Assembly (NCBI RefSeq): GCF_021147775.1
Contig: NZ_JAGTPK010000004.1
Span: 62,001 to 126,000, forward strand
Length of the DNA stretch: 64,000 nucleotides
From: Pseudomonas californiensis
Lineage (GTDB): Bacteria; Pseudomonadota; Gammaproteobacteria; Pseudomonadales; Pseudomonadaceae
Direction of reading: 5' to 3'
Shown here: piece by piece, positions 8,754-18,902 of the stretch
Layout of the letters: the number at the start of each line of letters is the position of its first letter
Numbering within the stretch: the first letter of the stretch is position 1
Notes under the pieces: model-generated
Databases searched by the model: none
Seen by the model: the letters and a program-made list of their open reading frames with translations, nothing else
What the model was told of the DNA's origin: nothing
Translations under genes and position numbers: made by a program

Positions 8754-9488
8754 TCAGCGTTGCATGGCACCGCCGGCCAATGCGCACAGCTCGATGGAGT
8801 CGAGGATACGCACTTCCTTGCCCTCTGCCTCGATCAGCTCATTCTGCTGGAAGCGGGTGAACACCCGCGAGACAGTCTCGACTGCCAACCCCAGGTAGTT
8901 GCCGATTTCGTTGCGCGACATGCTCAAACGGAACTGATTCGCCGAAAAGCCGCGTGCGCGAAAGCGTGCCGACAAATTGACCAGGAATGTGGCAATCCGC
9001 TCATCTGCAGTTTTTTTCGACAGCAACAGCATCATTTGCTGGTCGTCGCGAATCTCCCGGCTCATGACGCGCATCAGTTGGCGACGCAATTGCGGCAACT
9101 GCGCAGACAGTTCATCCAGACGCTCGAATGGAATTTCACATACCGATGTGGTTTCCAGTGCCTGGGCAGACACCGGGTAGGCTTGCGCATCCATGCCAGA
9201 CATGCCCAACAGCTCGCTGGGCAAGTGAAAGCCGGTGAGCTGTTCGTCACCACTGTCGCTGAGGCTGAATGTTTTCAAGGCACCGGAGCGCACGGCGTAC
9301 ACCGACTCGAACGTGTCACCCTGGCGAAACAGGTATTCGCCTTTTTTCAGGGGACGACCCCGCTTGACGATCTGGTCGAGCGAGTCCATGTCTTCATATT
9401 CTAGTGACAGGGGCAGGCAGAGCGGTGCGAGACTGCAATCCTTGCAGTGAGCCTGGGGTGCGGCACGACCATTGACGGGCTCGGACAT
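8754..9488 (-). CDS. anr: Anaerobic regulator Anr (FNR family)
   Basis: Anr is the oxygen-sensing transcription factor of Pseudomonas. The 244-residue protein carries the N-terminal cysteines C15, C18 and C24 plus C117, which bind the oxygen-labile 4Fe-4S cluster, then a cyclic-nucleotide-type beta-barrel, a dimerisation helix at about 130-155, and a C-terminal helix-turn-helix [18 protein letters not shown] whose E, S and R residues recognise TTGAT half-sites. The ATG at 9488 follows AAGGAATTTAGTG and is preferred over an adjacent GTG. The expected nearby target is the cbb3 oxidase operon on the same strand. Confidence 0.95.
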   Translation of the reverse strand: MSEPVNGRAAPQAHCKDCSLAPLCLPLSLEYEDMDSLDQIVKRGRPLKKGEYLFRQGDTFESVYAVRSGALKTFSLSDSGDEQLTGFHLPSELLGMSGMDAQAYPVSAQALETTSVCEIPFERLDELSAQLPQLRRQLMRVMSREIRDDQQMMLLLSKKTADERIATFLVNLSARFRARGFSANQFRLSMSRNEIGNYLGLAVETVSRVFTRFQQNELIEAEGKEVRILDSIELCALAGGAMQR

Positions 9489-9639
9489 CACTAAATTCCT
9501 TGTGGGAAATCACACATAAGTCGTAAGGGTAACCCACCCAAGGCAAGTAGGGCCAGTCTGCGACGCCGCCTGCTACATCAAGATTCGGGCGCGCCGGCCG
9601 ATGACCTTGTATCCGTTCATCGTTGCAGGATGCTTCATC

Positions 9640-10119
9640 ATGTCGATAACAACTTCGCCGTTTGGCGGATTAAGCCTGACTATTGCCAAGCCGCCGACTG
9701 CGGTTGCCGCGCCCACAGCCACCGAAACCGCCCAATCGATACCAACAGCAACAGCGGTAGCCGAAGGTGTGAAGGTTGATCTGTCGAGCAAGGGCAAGGC
9801 TGCTGCTTCGTCGGCTTCCAGAGATTCGGACATCGAGCAAAGCGGTTTGCCGGCCTCGGTTCAGAAACTCCTCAAGGCCATTCGCGAACTGCAGCGTCAG
9901 ATTGCCGAACTCACAGAGCAGATTCAGCAGGTGATGAAGGACCCTTCGCTCAGCGATGACGAGCGCAAGAGCAGGGCGGCAGGGCTCCAGGTCGTGATGA
10001 GCATCCTGCAGGCGCAGATCAGCTCAACCAGCGCTGATATGTCCACATTGATGAACCGGCTCGATTCCAGCAATGACGACAAATTCAAGGCCGGTATGCT
10101 GGTCCTCAGCAATATGTGA
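9640..10119 (+). CDS. Conserved hypothetical protein with a coiled-coil region
   Basis: This 159-residue protein is not one I recognise. It starts MSITTSPFGGLSLTIAKPPT and has an Ala/Thr-rich N-terminal third, then a predicted helical, coiled-coil stretch from about residue 85 (SVQKLLKAIRELQRQIAELTEQIQQVM) to the end, with a second helix around VVMSILQAQISSTSADMSTLMNRL. No signal peptide or membrane helix is evident. The ATG at 9640 has a weak AGGA ten bases upstream; the ORF could extend to 9601. It faces the opposite way to anr and the cco genes and lies where hemN is found in P. aeruginosa. Confidence 0.65.
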   Translation: MSITTSPFGGLSLTIAKPPTAVAAPTATETAQSIPTATAVAEGVKVDLSSKGKAAASSASRDSDIEQSGLPASVQKLLKAIRELQRQIAELTEQIQQVMKDPSLSDDERKSRAAGLQVVMSILQAQISSTSADMSTLMNRLDSSNDDKFKAGMLVLSNM

Positions 10120-10318
10120 TGGGGTCAAGTGGGCGGGTTCGGATCCCGTGAACAGCGTTGCTGATTGTGCTGTGTGAGGTGGGTATCGAGCATGCAGTCG
10201 TGGCCCGAATGGGCAGGCGTATATCAATTCGAATATGAGGCCCACACGGCCAGGCGCGGTTTAAGTTACCCGCGGTATCCGCTGGCGCGAGTGATTTGTT
10301 CGCGAAGACTTGAGGGAA

Positions 10319-11002
10319 TCAATGTTTCATAAGCCAGTGCTGGTGCGGCCCCGGGAAGGTCCAGATGCCGAACGCGATCACCAGCAGGCCACCCGCGATA
10401 CGAACACCACGTCGGCGCAGCAACGCAGTGGTCCGCTCGGCAGCCAGGCCGGTGGCGATCAGCACCGGCCAGGTGCCCAGCCCGAACGCCAGCATCAGCA
10501 GCGCACTCTCCAAAGCATTACCCTGGCTTGAGGCCCAAAGCAGCGTGCTGTAGACCAGCCCGCAGGGCAGCCAGCCCCACAGCGCACCCAGCAACAAGGC
10601 GTGCGGCGTGCTCTTTACTGGCAGCAGGCGTGCTGCGAACGGCTGTACATGACGCCACACGCCACGCCCCAGGCGCTCGATGCGTGTCAGGCCACTCCAC
10701 CAGCCTGCCAGGTACAGGCCCATGGTGATCAGCAGCAGAGCAGCAATCGAGCGTAACGCAGTGTTCAGCGGGGTATTGGCCACGGCCCAGCCGACCAGCC
10801 CCGTCAGCAGGCCCGCCAGGGTGTAACTGAACAGGCGGCCCAGGTTGTACGCCAGCAACAGGCGCAACCGTCGGCTGCGCTGTTCGGGAGGAATGGCCAG
10901 GGTCAAAGCGCCCATCAGGCCGCTGCACATGCCCAGACAATGGCCGCCACCGAGCAGCCCCAGGGTCAGGGCTGACAGCAGCAAGGGCGCCAGATCAGAC
11001 AT
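10319..11002 (-). CDS. TauE/SafE-like membrane protein of the cbb3 cluster
   Basis: This 227-residue protein is almost entirely hydrophobic, with about six membrane segments, and opens with LGLLGGGHCLGMCSGLMGAL. The GHCxGMC motif is characteristic of the heavy-metal/sulfite exporter TauE/SafE-like family found next to ccoS. Members near cbb3 genes are thought to act in copper handling or cytochrome maturation, but the exact reaction is not established. It starts 20 bases after ccoS and is likely cotranscribed. The first ATG gives a sensible N-terminal helix. Confidence 0.85.
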   Translation of the reverse strand: MSDLAPLLLSALTLGLLGGGHCLGMCSGLMGALTLAIPPEQRSRRLRLLLAYNLGRLFSYTLAGLLTGLVGWAVANTPLNTALRSIAALLLITMGLYLAGWWSGLTRIERLGRGVWRHVQPFAARLLPVKSTPHALLLGALWGWLPCGLVYSTLLWASSQGNALESALLMLAFGLGTWPVLIATGLAAERTTALLRRRGVRIAGGLLVIAFGIWTFPGPHQHWLMKH

Positions 11003-11022
11003 TATGGCAGTCGTTGCAGTGC

Positions 11023-11241
11023 TCAGGCATCGGGCTTCTCTTCATGCTGTAGCCGCTTGGGTTCGGTTGTGAGGTTGCGAGGGGCGGACTGGTGATCAGG
11101 GGCCTGTTCATCAAACAGGATGCTGTGCGCGGGACCGTCCAGATCGTCGTATTGACCGCTGTCCACGGCCCAGAAGAAGACATATATCGCGAGGACCACC
11201 AGCACCAGCGCGACCGGGATCATGATGTATAGCGCAGGCAT
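11023..11241 (-). CDS. ccoS: cbb3 oxidase maturation protein CcoS
   Basis: CcoS is a small membrane protein needed to put cofactors into cbb3 oxidase. The 72-residue product starts MPALYIMIPVALVLVVLAIYVFFWAVDSGQYDDLD; the single membrane helix followed by FWAVxxGQYDDLDGPA is diagnostic of the family. The cytoplasmic tail is longer than in minimal CcoS proteins and polar. The ATG overlaps the TGA of ccoI by one base (TGATG), so the two are translationally coupled. Confidence 0.92.
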   Translation of the reverse strand: MPALYIMIPVALVLVVLAIYVFFWAVDSGQYDDLDGPAHSILFDEQAPDHQSAPRNLTTEPKRLQHEEKPDA

Positions 11242-13667
11242 CAGCAGGTCTCCTTGACTGATGGCGGGCGGCTCAGGCGCAAGGCGTTGAGCACTACAAC
11301 CAGTGAGCTGACGGACATGCCGATCGCGGCCCAGGCTGGCGATATCCAGCCCAGCGCCGCGAACGGCAGCATCAGGCCATTGTACAGCCCCGCCCACAAC
11401 AGGTTTTCGACGATCACGCGGCGCGTGCGTTGCGCCAGGTCGAAGGCCTCGATCAGACTGCGCAACCGGTTGGACAGCAGTACCGCGTCCGCGCCGGTTT
11501 TGGTGAGGTCCGTCGCCGAACCCATCGCGATACTGATATCGGCCGCCGCCATCACCGGCACATCGTTTACCCCATCACCGATCATCAGGACTTTGTGCCC
11601 CAGCGCTTGCAATCGCTGTAGCACCGCCAGCTTTTCATCAGGGCGCAAACTGCCCCGCGCATCAGCGATGCCCAGTTCTGCGGCGATATGGGCGACCATC
11701 GGTGAGCTGTCACCGGACAGCAGCAGCGTCTTGCAGCCCCGCGCCTTGCAGGCCTGCACCAGCTCGGCGGCATCATCGCGCAGTCGGTCATCCAGCACGC
11801 ACCAGGCGAGCAGGCCTTCGCTGTCGCCCAGCAATAACCACTGGCCTGTCGTGCCAGGGATGGCGGGCGGTTCTGTACCACTCAGGGCGCAGACAAAGTC
11901 GGGCCGGCCAATGCGCAACCGGCGTGATCCTGCGCGACCTTCAAGGCCCAGCCCTGGCGTGTTGTGAATGGCTTCGGCGGCCTGCGTTGCATGCCCGAAC
12001 GCGCGGGCGATGGGGTGTTCGGAATGACGCTCCAGTGCAGCCGCCAGGCCCAGGCAGGTGTCTGCATCCAGATTGCCCAGCGTCTCGATACCGCGCAGGG
12101 TCAACCGTCCTTCGGTGAGCGTGCCGGTCTTGTCGAAAATCACCGTGTCGATCTGGTTCAGCCCTTCCAGCACATGACCTCGGGTCAGCAGCAACCCCAG
12201 TGTGTGCAGCGTGCCGGTTGCAGCGGTCAGTGCCGTCGGGGTTGCCAGCGACAGGGCGCAGGGGCAGGTGGCAACCAACATGGCCAACACAACCCAGAAG
12301 GCGCGAGTAGAGTCGATCTGCCACCAGACCACTCCAATCGATACCGCCGCGATCAGCGAGCACCACAGGAACACCTGGGCTGCGCGGTCTGCAAGTTCTG
12401 CGATTCGAGGCTTCTCGGCCTGCACCCGCTCCAGCAGGCGGACAATGGCTGACAGTCGAGTTCCTTGACCCAATTCCGACACCTGGACCATCAGTGGCCC
12501 TTCGACATTCAGTGTGCCGGCGGTTACCGCATCGCCCACGGCGCAAGGCCTGGGCAGGTACTCGCCTGTCAGTAACGATTCGTCGATGCTGGAGTGACCG
12601 TCGAGGATGCTGCCGTCGGCAGGGATCACCGTGCCCGGAGGCACCAGAACGACGTCAGCCATTTGCAGCTCGCTGAGCAGCACACGCACGCTTTGACCGT
12701 CCGGCGTCAGCCGCAGACACGATGCAGGCAGCACATTGACCAGTTGCGCAGTCGCGACAGCGGTTCGCGTCCTTGCGCGGCGCTCCAGATAGCGGCCAGT
12801 CAGCAGCAACAGCGCGAACATGCCGACTGCATCGAAGTACAACTCGCCGGTGCCTGTCATTGCCGTCCAGATGCCTGCGACGTAGGCACCGCCAATCGCC
12901 AGCGACACTGAAACATCCATCGTCAGGTGCCGGGTACGCAGGTCTCGTAGCGCGCCGCGAAAGAAAGGTGCACAGCTGTAAAACACAATTGGCGTAGTCA
13001 GAAACATTGCCACCCAGCGCAGGATGGTGTGCATCTGCGGGCTGAGGTCGATATTGAATTCCGGCCAGGTTGCCATGGTCGCCATCATGGCCTGAAACCA
13101 TAGCAGCCCTGCGACACCCAACTGCCGCAACGCCAGCCTGTTTTCACGGGCGAGTTGCTCGGCGGCATGATCGGCCTGCCAGAGGTGCGCGACATAACCG
13201 ATGTTGCGCAACTCGATCAACAATCGGCTGAGCAGCAGTTGGTCGTGGGTCCAGCGAACATGCAGGCGATGATTGCTCAGGTTCAGCCGGACTTCGATCA
13301 CACCCGGCAGCCTGCCTAGGCGTTGCTCGATCAGCCAGCCACAGGCGGCGCAACTGATGCCTTCGACAAGCAGGATGGTTTCCGACACATCAGCCTGTTG
13401 ATGAACGAACGGCGCCTGTACGTCCTTACGGTCGTACAGCGTCCACTCCTCAACAAGAGTTGTTGGCAGGCTGTCCGGGTTGGCCGAGGCTTCGCTGCGA
13501 TGGCGGTAATAGCTTTCCAGCCCTCCTGCGACAATGGCTTGCGTCACCGCCTGACAGCCAGGGCAGCACAATGCGCGGGTTTCACCCAACACCTCGGCGG
13601 TGAAGTGACTGCCGCGCGGGACGGGCAGGGCGCAGTGATAGCACAGCGCGGTTGCAAGCACGGTCAA
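11241..13667 (-). CDS. ccoI: Copper-transporting P1B-type ATPase CcoI
   Basis: CcoI exports copper for the CuB centre of cbb3 oxidase. The 808-residue protein has an N-terminal cysteine-rich segment (CYHCALPVP and CCPGCQAV), a heavy-metal domain with ISCAACGWL, eight predicted membrane helices, the ion-path CPC motif in VATCPCALSLATPTA, the phosphorylation motif DKTGTLTEG, and the nucleotide-domain hinge GDGVNDVPVM. The apparent start is a TTG at 13667 overlapping the stop of ccoH; a GTG two codons later at 13661 is an alternative. Order ccoG-ccoH-ccoI-ccoS is the standard assembly operon. Confidence 0.95.
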   Translation of the reverse strand: MTVLATALCYHCALPVPRGSHFTAEVLGETRALCCPGCQAVTQAIVAGGLESYYRHRSEASANPDSLPTTLVEEWTLYDRKDVQAPFVHQQADVSETILLVEGISCAACGWLIEQRLGRLPGVIEVRLNLSNHRLHVRWTHDQLLLSRLLIELRNIGYVAHLWQADHAAEQLARENRLALRQLGVAGLLWFQAMMATMATWPEFNIDLSPQMHTILRWVAMFLTTPIVFYSCAPFFRGALRDLRTRHLTMDVSVSLAIGGAYVAGIWTAMTGTGELYFDAVGMFALLLLTGRYLERRARTRTAVATAQLVNVLPASCLRLTPDGQSVRVLLSELQMADVVLVPPGTVIPADGSILDGHSSIDESLLTGEYLPRPCAVGDAVTAGTLNVEGPLMVQVSELGQGTRLSAIVRLLERVQAEKPRIAELADRAAQVFLWCSLIAAVSIGVVWWQIDSTRAFWVVLAMLVATCPCALSLATPTALTAATGTLHTLGLLLTRGHVLEGLNQIDTVIFDKTGTLTEGRLTLRGIETLGNLDADTCLGLAAALERHSEHPIARAFGHATQAAEAIHNTPGLGLEGRAGSRRLRIGRPDFVCALSGTEPPAIPGTTGQWLLLGDSEGLLAWCVLDDRLRDDAAELVQACKARGCKTLLLSGDSSPMVAHIAAELGIADARGSLRPDEKLAVLQRLQALGHKVLMIGDGVNDVPVMAAADISIAMGSATDLTKTGADAVLLSNRLRSLIEAFDLAQRTRRVIVENLLWAGLYNGLMLPFAALGWISPAWAAIGMSVSSLVVVLNALRLSRPPSVKETC

Positions 13668-14203
13668 TTCTTGCTGCCCTGTGCGCCCTGTAGCGGCTCA
13701 TCGCCCAGCGTCAAGGGCTGATCGTGAACAACGTGTTCCTCTTCAAACAGGCGCCACGTCTGGCCGCTCTCTACCCCCAGCAACTCGACAAAGCGCCGCC
13801 CTTCGACCCGATTCTGCAGTTGGCCCACATAGCGACTGGCATCGGATTGACTGCGGTTGAGCACGACGGTCTGGTCTTTTTCCGGCTGGGTTGGCGAAAT
13901 CAGATTGAGCTGCAGTCGCTCGGGTTGGCTGTTGCCGCTGAGGCGCACATCAGCTTCGCCGGTCAGTTCATCCAGCTGGATATGGGCGCGCAGCTTCAAG
14001 GTCTGGGCCAGCGTTTCGCGGTCAATGGAACGGTTGATGCCTTTGCCCGCTTCGTAATAGTTGTCAGCGACCAGCGTGTCGGGATGGGTCACTGCAATCG
14101 TCACCATCGCCAGGCTCAGAAACACCGAATCGCCCAGGATCGCGATGATGATCCATGGCCAAAGGTGCTTGTACCAGGGGTTTGTAGCGATAGCGGCAGG
14201 CAT
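13664..14203 (-). CDS. ccoH: cbb3 oxidase assembly protein CcoH (FixH)
   Basis: CcoH/FixH is a membrane protein that assists assembly of the cbb3 complex. The 179-residue product has a membrane helix at about residues 13-40 (LWPWIIIAILGDSVFLSLAMVTIAV), then a periplasmic domain with the family signature DNYYEAGKGINRSIDRETLAQ. The ATG at 14203 gives the usual N terminus; a longer frame overlaps ccoG. It begins ten bases after the ccoG stop and ends in an overlap with ccoI. Confidence 0.92.
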   Translation of the reverse strand: MPAAIATNPWYKHLWPWIIIAILGDSVFLSLAMVTIAVTHPDTLVADNYYEAGKGINRSIDRETLAQTLKLRAHIQLDELTGEADVRLSGNSQPERLQLNLISPTQPEKDQTVVLNRSQSDASRYVGQLQNRVEGRRFVELLGVESGQTWRLFEEEHVVHDQPLTLGDEPLQGAQGSKN

Positions 14204-14213
14204 GACGGTGCTC

Positions 14214-15626
14214 TTAACGGGTAGTGGGGCCGATGAACCGGCTCGTGGCTTCAACCTGGGTGTTGCTGTCTTTTTCCCTGAGGATGAAGGTCACTTCGTG
14301 GGTCGTCGAAGGCATTTTCTCCAGCGCGCTGGATAACGCCACCGGCACGTTGAGCCTGTCTCCCGCAGCGACCCTGATTTGGCGTGAGCCCTGCCATTGA
14401 AGATCCGGCCACCCTTTGGCCTCCAGCGTGTAGATGTGGTCGACCTGATCCTTGTTCATCACGTTGAGGCTGTAGACGTTCTCGATGCGTCCCTCGGCGT
14501 TTTCGCGAAACAGCATACGGTCTCTGCTGACGTCCAGACCTGCCAGTGATCGATTCAGAAAGGCACTGGTCAGCAAACCGATCATCAACACCAGTACCAG
14601 TGCGTAACCGATCAGCCGCGGACGCAATATGCTGCTGGTCTGCCCGGCAAGCGCCTGCTCAGTGGTGTAGCTGATCAGGCCGCGAGGGTACGCCATCTTG
14701 TCCATGACCGTGTTGCAGACATCAATACACGCCGCGCAGCCAATGCACTCGACTTGCAGCCCGTCGCGAATGTCGATACCAGTCGGACACACCTGAACGC
14801 ACAGGGTGCAGTCGATGCAGTCGCCCAGTTGCTGTGACCTGAAGTCTGCATCGCGCTTGCGCGCCCCACGCGGCTCACCTCGACGCGGATCGTAGGTGAC
14901 GGTCAATGTGTTCTTGTCGAACATGACGCTCTGGAACCGCGCATAGGGGCACATATAAATGCACACCTGTTCGCGCAGCCAACCTGCATTGCCGTAAGTG
15001 GCCAGGGTAAAAAAACTGATCCAGAAATACACCCAACCGTCCGCTTGCCCGCTGAGCAGGTCGCTACACAGGTCGCGAACAGGCGAGAAATAGCCAACGA
15101 ACGTCAGCGCTGTGGCCAGACTGATCGCCAGCCAGAGGCTGTGTTTGGCGGATTTACGCAACAGTTTGTTGGCGCTGACGGGCGAGTGGTCGAGCCGGAT
15201 ACGCTGGTTTCTGTCGCCCTCGGTGATCTTCTCGCACCACATAAACAGCCACGTCCAGACGCTTTGCGGGCAGGTGTAACCACACCATATGCGCCCGGCA
15301 TATACGGTAATGAAAAACAGGCCGAATGCCGCGATGATCAGCAGACCTGACAGCAGAATGAAGTCCTGTGGCCAGAACGTTGAGCCAAAGATGTAGAACT
15401 TGCGCTCCGGCAGGTTCCACCACACCGCCTGATGCCCGCTGTGGTTGAGCCAGACCGTACCAAAGAAAATCAGGAACAACAGGGCGCCGCCCGCCATGCG
15501 CACGCTGCGAAACAGCCCTTTGAACGCGCGGGTGTAGATTTTTTCGCGCGGGGCGTAGAGGTCGACGCGGTCGTCGTATTGCCCGTCAGCCGGCGTGATG
15601 TTCTGTAGCGGGATCTGCTTGTTCAT
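14214..15626 (-). CDS. ccoG: cbb3 oxidase accessory protein CcoG (FixG)
   Basis: CcoG is a membrane iron-sulfur protein implicated in reducing copper for cbb3 assembly. The 470-residue protein has about five membrane helices, a conserved CGYTCPQSVW motif, the segment CIYMCPYARFQ, and two ferredoxin-like clusters CIDCTLCVQVCPTG and CIGCAACIDVCN near residues 250-300. The C-terminal ~110 residues form the periplasmic Ig-like domain of FixG. It is the first of the GHIS genes, 54 bases downstream of ccoP, so the whole ccoNOQP-GHIS set may be transcribed together. Confidence 0.95.
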   Translation of the reverse strand: MNKQIPLQNITPADGQYDDRVDLYAPREKIYTRAFKGLFRSVRMAGGALLFLIFFGTVWLNHSGHQAVWWNLPERKFYIFGSTFWPQDFILLSGLLIIAAFGLFFITVYAGRIWCGYTCPQSVWTWLFMWCEKITEGDRNQRIRLDHSPVSANKLLRKSAKHSLWLAISLATALTFVGYFSPVRDLCSDLLSGQADGWVYFWISFFTLATYGNAGWLREQVCIYMCPYARFQSVMFDKNTLTVTYDPRRGEPRGARKRDADFRSQQLGDCIDCTLCVQVCPTGIDIRDGLQVECIGCAACIDVCNTVMDKMAYPRGLISYTTEQALAGQTSSILRPRLIGYALVLVLMIGLLTSAFLNRSLAGLDVSRDRMLFRENAEGRIENVYSLNVMNKDQVDHIYTLEAKGWPDLQWQGSRQIRVAAGDRLNVPVALSSALEKMPSTTHEVTFILREKDSNTQVEATSRFIGPTTR

Positions 15627-15680
15627 TGCTGCATTCCATGGCCGCGGGCTTTCGCCCCGGCCATTATGAACCCACTGCGG

Positions 15681-16658
15681 TCATTGAGGGGGCGCGGGTT
15701 TTTCCGGACGCGACAGGCTGTAGATATAAGCCGCCAGCACTTGCACACGATCATTGCCCTGGGTCTCCTGCTGGGCAGGCATCTGTCCCTGACGGCCGTA
15801 GAAGACAGACTGCTGAAGCTGCGCCAGGCTTGAGCCATAGATGAACGCGCCGGGATGTGTCAGGTCCGGCGCACCCAGCACTGGCATGCCTTTGCCTTGC
15901 GGGCCGTGACAGGCGACGCACATCGTTGCGTAGGTTTTCTGTCCGGCGAGTGAATCGGCCGTGGTGCCTTGCGGTAGCGGTCGGCCGCCTAATTGGGTCA
16001 GCACGTAAGCCGACACATCGCGCACGCCTTGCTCACCAAGCACCGCGCCCCATGGCGGCATCACCGCCTGGCGTCCGGCAAGAATGGATGTCTTGATCGC
16101 TTGAGCGTCGCCGCCCCAGCGCCAGTCGGCATCGGTCAGGTTCGGAAAGCCATAGCCACCCTTGGCGTCAGAGCCATGACAGACCGAGCAATTGGAGGCG
16201 AAAAGTCGAGCGCCCATTTTCAGCGCTTGCGGATCTTCGGCCACTTGCTCGACCGGCAGGGCGGCGTATTTGGCGAACAACGGGCCGAAGCGAGCCTCGG
16301 CGCGAGCGACTTCGCGTTCCCACTCATGGACAGCGGTCCAGCCTTGTTGGCCATCGGAGAAGCCTGTTTTCTTCTCTGCATCCAGGTATTCATAGCCGGG
16401 CAGTAATCCTCTCCAGTTGCCCAGGCCCGGGTAAAGCAAAAGATAGCCCACGGAAAAAACAATTGTGGCCAGGAACAGTACGAACCACCATTTGGGCAGC
16501 GGATTGTCGTATTCCTCGATCCCGTCGAAGTCGTGCCCGACCGTTTCGTCGGTCGAGTCCTTGCGCTGGCCTTTTCGGGTCGCAAACAGCAGCCATGTCA
16601 AGGCCACCAGAGTGCCCAGTGTCAGGACGGTGACGTAAAGACTCCAGAACGTGCTCAT
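15681..16658 (-). CDS. ccoP: cbb3 oxidase diheme cytochrome subunit CcoP
   Basis: CcoP is the diheme c-type subunit that passes electrons to CcoO/CcoN. The 325-residue protein has two membrane helices near residues 5-26 and 57-77, then two cytochrome c domains with heme sites C157-S-V-C160-H161 and C247-V-A-C250-H251. Methionine ligands are likely within MPPWGAVL and the later MPAQQ segments. The start overlaps the end of ccoQ by four bases. Length and motif layout are normal for the family. Confidence 0.96.
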   Translation of the reverse strand: MSTFWSLYVTVLTLGTLVALTWLLFATRKGQRKDSTDETVGHDFDGIEEYDNPLPKWWFVLFLATIVFSVGYLLLYPGLGNWRGLLPGYEYLDAEKKTGFSDGQQGWTAVHEWEREVARAEARFGPLFAKYAALPVEQVAEDPQALKMGARLFASNCSVCHGSDAKGGYGFPNLTDADWRWGGDAQAIKTSILAGRQAVMPPWGAVLGEQGVRDVSAYVLTQLGGRPLPQGTTADSLAGQKTYATMCVACHGPQGKGMPVLGAPDLTHPGAFIYGSSLAQLQQSVFYGRQGQMPAQQETQGNDRVQVLAAYIYSLSRPEKPAPPQ

Positions 16659-16846
16659 TGCGACTCTTTCTCGTGTGTCTTCGCTTGCTCAACCTTGCGG
16701 ATCGCGTCGGGGTCGTCAGCGAAGGGCAGCAGGGTGGCGTCAGCGAACGCTGCCTTGCGGCGGGGGCTGAACACCCACAAAGTCAGGCCTATGAAGGCCA
16801 GCATTACCACCAGCGTGCCGAGGCCACGAATCATTCCGATGTCCAT
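16655..16846 (-). CDS. ccoQ: cbb3 oxidase small subunit CcoQ
   Basis: CcoQ is a single-helix subunit that stabilises the cbb3 complex. The peptide begins [31 protein letters not shown], one membrane helix with a basic edge, and continues with the conserved LPFADD. I prefer the ATG at 16846 (63 residues) because CcoQ proteins start MDIG; an in-frame GTG at 16855 overlaps the ccoO stop and would add three residues. It ends in a four-base overlap with ccoP. Confidence 0.9.
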   Translation of the reverse strand: MDIGMIRGLGTLVVMLAFIGLTLWVFSPRRKAAFADATLLPFADDPDAIRKVEQAKTHEKESQ

Positions 16847-16851
16847 CTTCT

Positions 16852-17460
16852 TCACCGCTTGCTTTTGATGAGGGTGCCGAGGCCTTGCAGATAGGCAATC
16901 AGCGCGTCCATTTCAGTTTTGCCCTGCACCGCAGCGGCGGCACCGGCGATGTCGGCGTCGGTGTACGGCGTACCGAGCGTGCGCAGCACTTCCATTTTTT
17001 TCGCGGTGTCCTTGCCGTCGAGTTTCTTTTCCAGCAGGAACGGATAGGCCGGCATCTTCGAGGTCGGGACCAGATCACGCGGGTTGTACAGGTGTGCGCG
17101 ATGCCAGTCATCCGAGTACCGCCCGCCGATACGTGCCAGGTCTGGACCGGTGCGCTTTGAACCCCACAGAAAAGGGTGGTCCCACGCGCTTTCGCCAGCG
17201 ACGGAGTAATGACCGTAGCGCTCGGTTTCGGCGCGAAACGGTCGGATCATTTGCGAGTGACAGCCCACACAACCATTGGCGATGTAGACGTCACGGCCTT
17301 CGACTTCGAGCGCGGTACGCGGCTTCATGCCTTCGATGGGCTGGTTGGTCACGTCCTGAAAGAACAGCGGCACGATCTGCGTCAAGCCACCGATGCTCAC
17401 GGCGATAACCATGAAGAATGCCAACAGGCCGATATTCTTTTCCAGCCGCTCATGTTTCAT
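16852..17460 (-). CDS. ccoO: cbb3 oxidase monoheme cytochrome subunit CcoO
   Basis: CcoO is the monoheme cytochrome c subunit. The 202-residue protein has an N-terminal signal-anchor helix at about 10-33 ([25 protein letters not shown]), the heme site C64-V-G-C67-H68 in [14 protein letters not shown], and the conserved [16 protein letters not shown]. The axial Met is likely in [15 protein letters not shown] and the ccoN stop overlap as ATGA, indicating coupled translation. Confidence 0.96.
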   Translation of the reverse strand: MKHERLEKNIGLLAFFMVIAVSIGGLTQIVPLFFQDVTNQPIEGMKPRTALEVEGRDVYIANGCVGCHSQMIRPFRAETERYGHYSVAGESAWDHPFLWGSKRTGPDLARIGGRYSDDWHRAHLYNPRDLVPTSKMPAYPFLLEKKLDGKDTAKKMEVLRTLGTPYTDADIAGAAAAVQGKTEMDALIAYLQGLGTLIKSKR

Positions 17461-18902
17461 CGCGAGGCCCCCGATACAGCGATCACCGCGGCGGCCTGGG
17501 CCTCTTTCGGATCTGCGGCGCGGATGGTTCGCACCACGTTATAAGCCATCAGCAGCATACCGCTGGTGAAGATCACGCCGCCGATCAACCGCACGATGTA
17601 GCCCAGGTGGCTGGCCTGCATGGTCTGAATGAAGGAGTAAGTCAGCAGACCGTTAACGTCGACGGCACGCCACATCAGGCCCTGAGTCATGCCGTTGACC
17701 CACATTGAGCAGATGTACAGCACGGTGCCGACAGTCGCCAGCCAGAAGTGCGCATTGATCAGGCTGGTGCTGTGCATCTGTTGGCGACCGAACACCCTGG
17801 GCAGCATGTGGTACGTCGAGCCGATGGTGATCATGGCGACCCAGCCCAGTGCACCGGCGTGCACGTGACCAATGACCCAGTCGGTGTAATGAGACAGGGA
17901 GTTGACCGTCTTGATCGCCATCATCGGGCCTTCGAATGTCGACATGCCGTAGAACGCCAGCGACACCACCAGAAAACGCAGGATCGGATCGGTGCGCAAT
18001 TTATGCCAGGCACCGGACAGCGTCATCATGCCGTTGATCATGCCGCCCCAACTGGGTACGAGCAGGATGATCGACATGACCATGCCCAGCGACTGAGCCC
18101 AGTCCGGCAAGGCCGTGTAATGCAGGTGGTGAGGCCCGGCCCAGATGTACAGCGTGATCAGCGCCCAGAAATGCACGATGGACAGGCGATACGAATAGAT
18201 CGGACGCTCTGCCTGCTTGGGCACGAAGTAGTACATCATCCCGAGAAAGCCCGTGGTCAGGAAAAAGCCTACGGCGTTGTGCCCGTACCACCACTGAATC
18301 ATGGCGTCGGTTGCCCCGGCGTACACCGAATAGGACTTGAACAGGCTGACCGGCAGGGCAATGTGGTTGACCACATGCAGCATGCCGGTTACCACAATAA
18401 ACGCCCCGTAGAACCAGTTGGCGACATAAATGTGCCGGGTCTTGCGCTGCACGATGGTGCCGAAGAAAACCGCTCCGTAGGCTATCCAGACGATGGCCAG
18501 CAGAATCGCGATCGGCCATTCGAGCTCGGCATATTCCTTGGTCGTGGTATAGCCCATCGGCAAGGAAATGATTGCGCTGACGATCACCGCTTGCCAGCCC
18601 CAGAATGTGAACGCGGCCATCCCGTCGGAGATCAAGCGTGTCTGACAGGTTCGCTGCACCACGTAGTAGGAGGTGCCGAACAGCGCGCAGCCGCCGAATG
18701 CGAAAATCACCAGGTTGGTGTGCAGCGGGCGCAGGCGTCCAAAGGTGGTCCATTCCAGATCGAAATTCAGTTCAGGCCAGACCAGTTGTGCGGCAATGAA
18801 CACCCCGAGGCTCATGCCAATGATGCCCCAGACTACAGTCATGACGGCGAACTGGCGGACTACGGTGTAGTTGTAGGCCGTCGGACTGGTTACTGTGTTC
18901 AT
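17457..18902 (-). CDS. ccoN: cbb3 cytochrome oxidase catalytic subunit CcoN
   Basis: CcoN is the membrane subunit that reduces oxygen at the heme b3-CuB centre. The 481-residue protein has about twelve membrane helices and family segments such as [46 protein letters not shown] (a CuB/heme histidine region) and [17 protein letters not shown]. It is the first gene of the ccoNOQP operon. Only one cbb3 copy is present here, whereas P. aeruginosa has two adjacent sets. Regulation by Anr is expected; a candidate site is listed at 19050-19063. Confidence 0.96.
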   Translation of the reverse strand: MNTVTSPTAYNYTVVRQFAVMTVVWGIIGMSLGVFIAAQLVWPELNFDLEWTTFGRLRPLHTNLVIFAFGGCALFGTSYYVVQRTCQTRLISDGMAAFTFWGWQAVIVSAIISLPMGYTTTKEYAELEWPIAILLAIVWIAYGAVFFGTIVQRKTRHIYVANWFYGAFIVVTGMLHVVNHIALPVSLFKSYSVYAGATDAMIQWWYGHNAVGFFLTTGFLGMMYYFVPKQAERPIYSYRLSIVHFWALITLYIWAGPHHLHYTALPDWAQSLGMVMSIILLVPSWGGMINGMMTLSGAWHKLRTDPILRFLVVSLAFYGMSTFEGPMMAIKTVNSLSHYTDWVIGHVHAGALGWVAMITIGSTYHMLPRVFGRQQMHSTSLINAHFWLATVGTVLYICSMWVNGMTQGLMWRAVDVNGLLTYSFIQTMQASHLGYIVRLIGGVIFTSGMLLMAYNVVRTIRAADPKEAQAAAVIAVSGASR

